Source: JAIBJP01 sp035601195
Lineage (GTDB): Bacteria > Actinomycetota > Thermoleophilia > Gaiellales > Gaiellaceae
Direction of reading: 5' to 3'
DNA length: 11,441 nucleotides
NCBI GenBank assembly: GCA_035601195.1
Contig: DATNOU010000072.1
Location: 1 to 11,441, forward strand
Shown here: piece by piece, positions 5,676 through 10,783 of the stretch
Layout of the letters: every line of letters starts with the position of its first letter
How positions within the stretch are numbered: the first letter of the stretch is position 1
Program-made: the position numbers and the translations under genes
Notes under the pieces: generated by a model
The model's input: the letters and a program-made list of their open reading frames with translations, nothing else
Told to the model about the DNA's origin: nothing
Databases searched by the model: none

Positions 5676-6614
5676 GTGATTGCCGTCGCGCTCAAAGGCC
5701 GTGACTTCCTGCGCGTCAACGACTGGGCGCCCGACGAGCTCCTGTTCGTGCTGGAGTTGGCCGACCGGCTGAAGGCGCGTCAGCGGGAGCACATCGACCA
5801 CCGCCACCTCGAGGGCAGGACGCTCGGGATGATCTTCCAGAAGCCCTCGACCCGGACGCGCGTCTCCTTCGAGGTGGGGATGTTCCATCTCGGGGGCACG
5901 GCGCTCTACCTCGCGGCGGGCGACCTCCAGCTCGGCCGCGGCGAGACGATCAAGGACACTGCCCGCGTTCTTTCGCGCTACCTCGACGGGATCATGATCC
6001 GCACGTTGGCGCAGGCGGACGTCGACGAGCTGGCCGCCCACGCGGACATCCCCGTCATCAACGGGCTCACGGACGAGTTCCATCCGTGCCAGGCGCTCGC
6101 GGACGTGATGACGATTCGCGAGCGCTTCGGCGAGTTCGACGGCGTCCGCGTCGCGTATCTGGGAGACGGGAACAACGTCTGCCACTCGCTCATGGTCGCG
6201 TGCGCGAAGCTCGGGATGGACTTCGTCGCAGCCACCCCCGAGGGTTACGAGCCGGCCGAGACCGTGGTCGGCTGGGCCTGCGAGGCCGCCGAGGCCTCGG
6301 GCGGCTCCGTGGAGCTCGGGCACGACCCGCGTGCCGCCGCGCAGGGTGCCGACGTCCTCTACACCGACGTCTGGGCGAGCATGGGCCAGGAGGAAGAGCG
6401 GGACCGCCGCGTCCGCGATCTCGAGGCCTATCGCATCGACGAGGGGCTGGTGGCCCTCGCCAGCGAGCGCGCGATCGTGCTCCATTGCCTGCCGGCGCAT
6501 TACGGCGAGGAGATCACGGAGGAGGTCCTCTACGGCCCCCGCTCGGCCGTGTGGGACCAGGCCGAAAATCGCCTCCACTCTCAAAAGGCGCTTATGGCCT
6601 CCCTCATCCGGTAA
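5676..6614 (+). CDS. argF: Ornithine carbamoyltransferase
   Basis: A 312-residue cytoplasmic enzyme transferring the carbamoyl group of carbamoyl phosphate to ornithine to give citrulline, or the reverse in catabolism. Carbamoyl-phosphate motif STRTR is at 58-62, HPCQ at 136-139, DGNN near 164-167, the ornithine-binding loop DVWASMGQE at 231-239 and the catalytic HCLPAH at 270-275. Length is normal and the SMG loop favours OTC over other transcarbamylases. One oddity: the residue after HCLPAH is Tyr276 (HYGEEI), where many relatives have Arg (HRGEE). The GTG start is chosen because TAGGAT lies 6 nt upstream (leaderless). The rhomboid gene follows after 12 bp. argF versus arcB (biosynthetic versus catabolic) cannot be told from sequence; nearby arcC leaves the catabolic option open. 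Confidence 0.93.
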   Translation: MIAVALKGRDFLRVNDWAPDELLFVLELADRLKARQREHIDHRHLEGRTLGMIFQKPSTRTRVSFEVGMFHLGGTALYLAAGDLQLGRGETIKDTARVLSRYLDGIMIRTLAQADVDELAAHADIPVINGLTDEFHPCQALADVMTIRERFGEFDGVRVAYLGDGNNVCHSLMVACAKLGMDFVAATPEGYEPAETVVGWACEAAEASGGSVELGHDPRAAAQGADVLYTDVWASMGQEEERDRRVRDLEAYRIDEGLVALASERAIVLHCLPAHYGEEITEEVLYGPRSAVWDQAENRLHSQKALMASLIR

Positions 6615-6626
6615 GGATTCCGGGGC

Positions 6627-7328
6627 GTGCTGCCCCTCAAGGACAACGTCCCGACCCGGCAGTTTCCGATCCTCACGGTCGCGATCATCGTCGCGAACCT
6701 GGCGATCTGGATCTTCTGGGAGAAGGCCGGCGGCGAGCCCGGGTTTCGCAACTCGCTTGCGGACGGTGCCTACTTCCCTTGCGAAGTGGAGAACTCGTGC
6801 AACGGGCCGGGGTGGCCATGGCCCGTAAATGTCTTCACGTCCATGTTCATGCACGCGAGCTGGGACCACGTCCTCGGCAACATGCTCTTCCTCTGGATCT
6901 TCGGGAACAACGTGGAGGACACGTTCGGTCGCGTGCGCTTCCTCCTCTTCTATCTCGCCGGCGGGGTTGCGGCGACGGCGCTGCAATCGATCGTCACGCT
7001 CGGCTACGGCACGGAGCGCGACGCTGAGGTGCCCAACCTGGGTGCGAGTGGCGCCATCGCGGCGGTGCTCGGCGCCTACTTCGTGCTGATCCCGTGGGGG
7101 CGGGTGCTGACGTTCATCCTCCCCTTCTTCTTCTTCGAGCTCCCCGCGATCGTCTTCCTCGGAATCTGGTTCCTCTTCCAGCTCGTCATCGGCGGCTTCT
7201 CCTTCGTGCAGCCGCAGGCAGGTGGCGGGGTCGCGTACTTCGCGCACGTCGGCGGGTTCGCCTTCGGCCTGGCTGCGGTGAAGATATTCGCAACCGGTCG
7301 CCCGAGACCGCTGCGCCCGAGCTATTGA
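6627..7328 (+). CDS. Rhomboid-family intramembrane serine protease
   Basis: A 233-residue integral membrane protease cutting substrates inside the lipid bilayer. Six hydrophobic segments are visible, beginning near residues 13-31 and continuing to about 205-223. The HxxxN motif is His81-Asn85 (SWDHVLGNMLFLWIFGNNVED). The catalytic serine is Ser141 in NLGASGAIAAVLGAYF and the catalytic His is His207 in FAHVGGFAFG, so the dyad is intact. The N-terminal MLPLKDNVPTRQFP followed by a TM segment is common in actinobacterial and other bacterial rhomboids. The GTG at 6627 is preceded by AAGGA at 9 nt, which overlaps the OTC stop, so it is probably co-transcribed with OTC. Substrates are unknown. Confidence 0.93.
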   Translation: MLPLKDNVPTRQFPILTVAIIVANLAIWIFWEKAGGEPGFRNSLADGAYFPCEVENSCNGPGWPWPVNVFTSMFMHASWDHVLGNMLFLWIFGNNVEDTFGRVRFLLFYLAGGVAATALQSIVTLGYGTERDAEVPNLGASGAIAAVLGAYFVLIPWGRVLTFILPFFFFELPAIVFLGIWFLFQLVIGGFSFVQPQAGGGVAYFAHVGGFAFGLAAVKIFATGRPRPLRPSY

Positions 7329-7654
7329 CCTTCGAGGAGCATGTCCGGAGCGCGCTCGATTCTCTGCCCGCTGAGCTGCGCGAGGCCATGTCCAACGTCG
7401 AGATCGTGGTCGAGGACGAGAACCCAGAGGACCCGGACATCTTCGGCCTCTACCTCGGGATCCCGCTGACCGAGCGCGACGAGTACACCGGCGTCCTCCC
7501 AGACAAGATCGCCATCTACCAGGTGCCGCTGGAAGACGAGTTCGGCGACGATTCCGAACTGCTGGAAGAGGAGATCCGGGTGACCGTCATCCACGAGGTC
7601 GCCCACCACTTCGGGATCGACGAGGACCGCCTCGCCGAGCTCGGCTGGTCCTAA
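7325..7654 (+). CDS. Small zincin-like metallopeptidase (PF06262/DUF1025-type)
   Basis: A 109-residue soluble acidic protein of the small 'metallopeptidase family' (Zincin_1). His90-Glu91-x-x-His94 sits in the C-terminal helix, read VIHEVAHHFGIDEDRL, with Asp99/Glu100 near the position expected for a third ligand. The earlier conserved stretches NVEIVVEDENP, GLYLGIPLTER and LPDKIAIYQ are typical. The biological role of the family is not established. The frame is open further upstream, but that part is the rhomboid gene in another frame. The TTG at 7325 overlaps the rhomboid TGA (TTGA) and gives the family-type start MTFEEHVRSALDSLP, so translation is probably coupled. Length matches the family. 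Confidence 0.87.
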   Translation: MTFEEHVRSALDSLPAELREAMSNVEIVVEDENPEDPDIFGLYLGIPLTERDEYTGVLPDKIAIYQVPLEDEFGDDSELLEEEIRVTVIHEVAHHFGIDEDRLAELGWS

Positions 7655-7663
7655 AAGGCCAAC

Positions 7664-7676
7664 GGGGTCTGACCCC
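7664..7676. repeat. GGGGTCTGACCCC palindrome, copy 1
   Basis: A perfect 6+1+6 palindrome 9 bp after the zincin stop, followed by CTCTT. An identical copy in the same orientation occurs at 7779-7791. It may also act as a hairpin at the end of the argF-rhomboid-zincin transcript. Palindromes of this type are, as far as I recall, scattered in many bacterial genomes and associated with REP-type Y1 transposases; none is present here. Confidence 0.6.
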
Positions 7677-7720
7677 CTCTTGGCGCATTGAGACATGGCG
7701 TTTGTAACGGCGCGGGGCAC

Positions 7721-7736
7721 ATTTGCGACCGCAAAT
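7721..7736. repeat. ATTTGCG-AC-CGCAAAT inverted repeat between the two palindromes
   Basis: A 7-bp perfect inverted repeat with a 2-bp centre, midway between the two GGGGTCTGACCCC copies. The roughly 100-bp segment 7677-7778 has no credible gene and is less GC-rich than its surroundings. It may be the body of a small non-autonomous element. Confidence 0.4.
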
Positions 7737-7745
7737 AGCGGGAAA

Positions 7746-8134
7746 TCAATCAGAAACATCGTCCACGGAGGACCAGTTGGGGTCTGACCCCGGTCTAGTC
7801 CTCTTTGAGCTTGACAAGGCGGCGTTGAGGAAGTCGGCGACGGTGCCCCGTCCCGCCTCTCCCGGCTCCTTCGACTCCGGCGAACCCTTCTGCACCAGCC
7901 ACACGGTTGCGAGGATGTAGAGCGTGAACTGCAGAAACTCCGACTCCCAGTTCTCCATCACCGCCTCGCCGAAGTCGGAAGACGCGAGGTAGCGGAGATA
8001 GGAGATTGTCTCCTGGGAGTGCTGAATCGCCTGCTCGTTGTAGAGGCTGTGACCGACGAGGGACTGCCCGAAGAGCGTCAGGGGGAGGAGCGCGCCGAAA
8101 AGAGGGAGAGCGAGTTCTCGCGGACGAACCGCAT
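7746..8134 (-). pseudogene. Truncated, frameshifted DUF6766-type membrane protein gene
   Basis: From an ATG at 8134 the frame reads MRFVRENSLSLF. A T-run one base short (four T, 8101-8098) then breaks it, with a stop 19 codons from the ATG. In the +1-corrected frame it continues LPLTLFGQSLVGHSLYNEQ, then YLRYLASSDFGEAVMENWES, then EFLQFTLYILATVWLVQKGS and PESKEPGEAGRG. These resemble the first of the two similar halves in DUF6766 proteins (NSLSL...YNE...ENWESEFLQ...QKGSPESK). The second half is missing: recognisable similarity ends near 7845 and the frame then runs through GGGGTCAGACCCC. Upstream lie the broken mini-gene and ku, all on one strand. The family name is from memory of the motif pattern; the function is unknown. 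The frameshift could be a sequencing error, but the truncation could not. Confidence 0.6.
7779..7791. repeat. GGGGTCTGACCCC palindrome, copy 2
   Basis: Identical to copy 1 and in the same orientation, 102 bp after its end. It lies inside the tail of the broken DUF6766-type reading frame, close to where family similarity stops, so it may mark a deletion or insertion junction. Confidence 0.6.
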
Positions 8135-8135
8135 C

Positions 8136-8218
8136 TCAGTAGTGGGCCAGGCCGATGACCCAGAAGTAGGCCAGCACACCGACGGTGAAACGAGGTAGGC
8201 GGTGAAAACAGCGCGCAC
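8136..8218 (-). pseudogene. 27-residue single-span membrane peptide gene with one-base frameshift
   Basis: A GTG at 8218, 2 bp after the ku stop, reads MRAVFTAYLV and then falls out of frame at a three-T run (8192-8190). Adding one T there gives FTVGVLAYFWVIGLAHY and a TGA at 8138-8136, 1 bp before the DUF6766-type ATG. The corrected product is a short, strongly hydrophobic peptide with a single membrane segment, a form often seen as tiny ORFs near stress genes. As given, the sequence is broken. It is too short for family assignment, so the call rests on hydrophobicity and the exact fit between its neighbours. Confidence 0.45.
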
Positions 8219-8220
8219 GG

Positions 8221-9138
8221 CTATGCGGCCCGGAGTGCTTCGACAAGCTGTTCCTTGGACATGTCCGAGCGGCCCGGAATATCGGCCTTCTTGGCCAGCT
8301 CGTAGAGCTCTTCCTTGGACTTGCCCTTGAGATCCTCGGTTCCCTTCCGAGCCGACGCCGCGCGCCGCCGTCCCCTCGCGGCCTCCACGCTCGCCCGCAG
8401 AGCCGCCATGAGATCGGTTGGCGCTTCGGGTTGCGGCTCCGCCTCGACGCGCACGTCCTCGCCTTTCCGCTTCGCCTCGATGATCTCGCAGAGCGCGTCG
8501 CGGTACGTGTCCCGGTACTCCTCAGGCTTGAACTTCCCGGAGTACTGCTCGATCAACTGGGCGGCCATCTCGAGCTCACTCTTGTCGAGCTTCACGTCGC
8601 CGGGCGCTATCCCCTCGGTGGAGCGGATCTCGTCCGCGAAATGCATGCGCTCGAGGACGATCGCGCCGTCGCGGACACGCAGGAGCCCAAGATTCTGGCG
8701 ATCGCGCATGACCCATTTGGCCACCCCCGCGAGGCCGGAGTCGTCCATGGCACGGGAGAGAAGCGAGTACACGCGCTCACCGTTCTCTTCCGGGCCAAGG
8801 TAATAGGTCCGCTCGAAGTAGATAGGGTCGATGTCCTCGAAGGGCACGAACGCGCGAATGTCGATCGTGCGGTGGTTCTCCGCGGCGGCGGCCTCGAAGT
8901 CTTCATCGGTCATGTAGACCCACTCGCCCTTCTCGTACTCGAAGGCCTTGACGATCTCGTCGTCCGGAACGGACTTGTCCTCCGCCTTGCAGATCTTCTC
9001 GTAGCCGATCCGGCTGCCGTCCGGGGCGTGCACGAAGTTGAAATGGAGCGTGTGCTCCTCCACGGCGCTGTACATGCGCACGGGGACGTTGACGAGCCCG
9101 AAGGCGATGGAGCCGGTCCAGATCGCGCGAGGAGGCAC
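8221..9138 (-). CDS. ku: Ku protein (non-homologous end joining)
   Basis: A 305-residue homodimeric DNA-end-binding protein that threads onto broken DNA ends and recruits ligase LigD in bacterial NHEJ. The N-terminus MPPRAIWTGSIAFGLVNVPV is the hallmark of bacterial Ku. The core barrel/bridge domain continues through VHAPDGSRIGYEKICK, EDFEAAAAENHRTIDI, FERTYYLGPEENGERVYSLL and LGLLRVRDGAIVLERMHFADEIR. After about residue 235 a basic linker (ARGRRRAASARKG) leads to a C-terminal SAP/Rho_N-like helical motif (LKGKSKEELYELAKKADI...SKEQLVEALR), probably for DNA binding. The GTG start overlaps the TAG of the upstream DUF2231 fragment (TAGTG), with GAAGGG a few nt upstream. No ligD is visible. Unlike its neighbours on both sides, this gene is intact. 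Confidence 0.95.
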   Translation of the reverse strand: MPPRAIWTGSIAFGLVNVPVRMYSAVEEHTLHFNFVHAPDGSRIGYEKICKAEDKSVPDDEIVKAFEYEKGEWVYMTDEDFEAAAAENHRTIDIRAFVPFEDIDPIYFERTYYLGPEENGERVYSLLSRAMDDSGLAGVAKWVMRDRQNLGLLRVRDGAIVLERMHFADEIRSTEGIAPGDVKLDKSELEMAAQLIEQYSGKFKPEEYRDTYRDALCEIIEAKRKGEDVRVEAEPQPEAPTDLMAALRASVEAARGRRRAASARKGTEDLKGKSKEELYELAKKADIPGRSDMSKEQLVEALRAA

Positions 9139-9275
9139 TACGACCCTTCGGCCGCCGCATGGGCGAGGATCCCGAGCACGGTGGCCGCGGTGTACGCGCC
9201 GATTGTCGCGTCGGTCAGCGGCGGATGCAGCGAGTGTCCAGGGAACCCCTTGGCGAGGTACGAGGGCTTGAACAT
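9138..9275 (-). pseudogene. DUF2231-type N-terminal fragment (45 residues) fused ahead of ku
   Basis: The ATG at 9275 has a good AAGGAGA Shine-Dalgarno about 6 nt upstream. The product begins MFKPSYLAKGFPGHSLHPPL and goes on TDATIGAYTAATVLGIL, then ends after AHAAAEGS. The G-H-x-L-H-P-x-L-T-D-x-x-I-G-A-x-T pattern is typical of DUF2231 membrane proteins, which normally have about 150 residues and four membrane spans. Only the first span is present; the stop TAG shares its last base with the ku GTG. It may be a deletion remnant retained because its start and ribosome site now drive ku by coupling, or a genuine small membrane protein. A weak promoter-like pair (TTGCGG, 17 nt, TACTGG) lies upstream on the minus strand. 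Confidence 0.5.
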
Positions 9276-9367
9276 GGGGACTCTCCTTGCGTCGTTTCCA
9301 GTATTCGCCAACCGGGCGGCCCGCAAACGCATGCTTCGAGGTCTCCGGGCCCGGGTAGCGAGCCGGA

Positions 9368-9568
9368 ATGACTCGCGACGTCCTCGTTCGGCTCTTCGCC
9401 CGTGGGGTCGTCGGCCTGCGCTGGGCCTTCGTGCCCGCGTGGGTCGCCGCGGCCCCGGCAAGCGCGCTCTTCCTCCCCGGTCTCGGCAGCGGAGAGAGCC
9501 CCTCGCGCTCGGAGGACTCGTCCCCGGCGACGCCTTCCCGCGTCAGAGGCCCAGGAAACGGCCGCTAG
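9368..9568 (+). pseudogene. MMPL-family transporter N-terminal remnant, frameshifted
   Basis: The ORF starting at 9368 reads MTRDVLVRLFARGVVGLRWA, then FVPAWVAAAPASALFLPGLG and SGESP. This is the usual N-terminus and first membrane span of actinobacterial MMPL (RND-like) lipid exporters. The following conserved segment appears only by changing frame: PLALGGLVPGDA in the frame starting at 9496, then PASEAQETAAR in the third frame from about 9535. So at least two indels are present. Similarity stops at about 9567, where the msrA gene ends on the other strand; the remaining roughly 650 residues of such a transporter are missing. The 66-residue ORF itself is probably not functional. It is divergent from the DUF2231 fragment, with 92 bp between them in which I see nothing clear apart from a CCGGGCCCGG palindrome. 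Confidence 0.5.
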
Positions 9569-10059
9569 ACGCTGGCGGCTTCGGCGAGCTCGACCGTGCA
9601 GCTCGAGCGACCGCGCTTCTCGAGGTACTGCTGGTGGTAGTCCTCGGCCTCGTAGAACTCGGGCGCGGGAACGATCTCGGTCACGATCTTGCGCGGCCAG
9701 TGGAGCTTCGCCTGCTGCTCCGCCTTCGTCCGCTCGGCTGCGGCCTGCTGCTCGGGAGAATGGAAGAAGATCGCCGAGCGGTATTGCGAGCCGATGTCCA
9801 GCCCCTGCCGATCCTTCGTCGTCGGGTTGTGCTTGGTCCAGAAGACATCAAGCAGCTGCTCATACGAGGCGCGCGTGGGGTCGAAGGTGACCTCCACAGC
9901 CTCCGCGTGGCCGGTTGTGTGCGAGCACACCGCCTCGTACGTCGGGTTGGCCGTCTGCCCACCCGTATAGCCGACGCGAGTCGCGACCACACCGGGAATC
10001 TGACGGAACGCCGCCTCAACACCCCAGAAGCAGCCTGCTCCGAACGTTGCCTTCTCCAA
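9565..10059 (-). CDS. msrA: Peptide methionine sulfoxide reductase MsrA
   Basis: A cytoplasmic enzyme reducing methionine-S-sulfoxide in proteins and free form; 164 residues from the chosen start. The active site GAGCFWGVEAAF puts the catalytic Cys at residue 10. Further signatures are GYTGGQTANPTYEAVCS, TGHAEAVEVTFDP, QGLDIGSQYRSAIFF and EDYHQQYLEK. A Cys close to the C-terminus (RSSCTVEL) could be the resolving one. The TTG at 10059 is preferred over the ATG at 10077 because AAGGAG lies 6 nt upstream of it and MEKATFGAGCFWG is the usual family N-terminus; the ATG has no Shine-Dalgarno. The upstream conserved unknown gene ends at 10087, so the two are likely co-transcribed. The 3' end touches the MMPL remnant on the opposite strand. 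Confidence 0.94.
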   Translation of the reverse strand: MEKATFGAGCFWGVEAAFRQIPGVVATRVGYTGGQTANPTYEAVCSHTTGHAEAVEVTFDPTRASYEQLLDVFWTKHNPTTKDRQGLDIGSQYRSAIFFHSPEQQAAAERTKAEQQAKLHWPRKIVTEIVPAPEFYEAEDYHQQYLEKRGRSSCTVELAEAASV

Positions 10060-10065
10060 TTGAGT

Positions 10066-10071
10066 CTCCTT
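10066..10071 (-). promoter_or_regulatory. msrA: msrA ribosome binding site that decides the start
   Basis: AAGGAG on the minus strand (10071-10066), 6 nt before the TTG at 10059. It lies inside the longer ATG-started frame (10077), which argues that the ATG version is six residues too long. Confidence 0.55.
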
Positions 10072-10086
10072 CGTCATCGAATGGTT

Positions 10087-10593
10087 TCACTTACTTGAAC
10101 GTTTGCGGCTACGGCCCTGTTCCTCCGAAAACCCGAAGCCAACCGGCTGCAGGTCGTGGGTCAGCCGGCCTTGCTTGAGGAGGGTGCGCGCGTCGTCGTC
10201 GATCGCGGCCGCGCGGAGCGTCTGCTCGACGCGGCGAAGGACGGGCTCTCCCGCTCCGTCCCGGCGGGCTGCGGTGAGGAGCGCCGCGATTGCCCTTCTT
10301 TCATCGTCGGCGGCCTTGCGAACCGCGTCCGGAGACCCGCCGCCCAGGAGCTTGGCCTGAGCTTCGCGGAGGCGCTCGCCGGCGGCGAGCAGTGCACGCA
10401 CGTTCATCCGCTCGCCCCGGGCGAGCTGATTCACGACCGCGGCCCCGGCCGTCGGCTTGCGGAGATCCTCGACTCTCATGGCGGCCGCGCGCTCGCCCTC
10501 GCCGCGGAGGCGCTTCGCGAGAGCCTTCCTCTGACGGACGAAGTCGCCCGGAGCGGCGCCGTAGAGGCGGTCGATTTCCTTCTCTAGGTTCAC
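10087..10593 (-). CDS. Conserved helical protein of unknown function
   Basis: A 168-residue protein from the GTG at 10593. It opens MNLEKEIDRLYGAAPGDFVR and has QRKALAKRLRGEGERAAA, RVEDLRKPTAGAAVVNQLAR, a long Arg/Ala-rich helical middle, and a tail LLKQGRLTHDLQPVGFGF. The pattern EIDRLY...F...R..LAKR...L.KP..AA..VNQL...GRLT..LQP.GF is one I associate with uncharacterised actinobacterial proteins; no enzyme motif, signal peptide or membrane span is visible. The strongly basic, helical make-up would allow nucleic-acid or protein binding, but that is a guess. A longer ATG start at 10647 exists (186 residues); the GTG is preferred because the family pattern begins right after it. No clear Shine-Dalgarno precedes either start. 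It is followed by msrA on the same strand. Confidence 0.7.
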   Translation of the reverse strand: MNLEKEIDRLYGAAPGDFVRQRKALAKRLRGEGERAAAMRVEDLRKPTAGAAVVNQLARGERMNVRALLAAGERLREAQAKLLGGGSPDAVRKAADDERRAIAALLTAARRDGAGEPVLRRVEQTLRAAAIDDDARTLLKQGRLTHDLQPVGFGFSEEQGRSRKRSSK

Positions 10594-10633
10594 AGGTTTA
10601 CGACCAGGATGGCACGGTATGGGTCTTAGGTCG

Positions 10634-10783
10634 ATGGCAACCGACACCGAACAGACCGAACGGGCCGAGCCTGACCTCGAGACGACGATGGACGGCGGTC
10701 TCTGCCGCCTGGATGTGCCAGGCCCGACGGAGCTCGAAGAGGACGAAGTCGTCGCGCCCCGCCACGCACGCGACGACGACTAG
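10634..10783 (+). CDS. Small acidic protein ORF, 49 residues, uncertain
   Basis: An ATG ORF giving MATDTEQTERAEPDLETTMD and then a Cys-containing GGLCRLDVPGPTELEEDEV stretch, ending ARHARDDD-like (HARDDD). It is highly acidic with no known motif. No Shine-Dalgarno precedes it; GGTATGGGT (10616-10624) is a possible -10-like box 10 nt upstream. It is divergent from the unknown gene at 10593, and its TAG overlaps the TAG of the convergent MFS gene in a shared CTAG. It fills an otherwise empty 186-bp gap exactly, which is mild support. It may be spurious. Confidence 0.35.
   Translation: MATDTEQTERAEPDLETTMDGGLCRLDVPGPTELEEDEVVAPRHARDDD

Noticed and set aside
5646..7247. 533-codon minus-strand frame opposite OTC and rhomboid
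   Set aside because: Shadow of two well-supported genes; composition rich in Arg, Asp, Glu and His without any domain.
7094..7324. N-terminal extension of the zincin frame
   Set aside because: This part overlaps the rhomboid's last membrane spans and catalytic His in another frame; family length and TTGA coupling place the start at 7325.
9917..9930. GTGTGC-GA-GCACAC palindrome resembling the arcC leader sites
   Set aside because: It lies inside msrA at the conserved VCSHTTGH coding segment and does not match the 19-bp consensus beyond GTG/CAC, so it is best explained by coding constraint.
8431..10098. 555-codon plus-strand frame opposite ku and msrA
   Set aside because: Antisense to two certain genes. 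Only the short stretch near 9499-9528 is of interest, and that is explained as part of the MMPL remnant.
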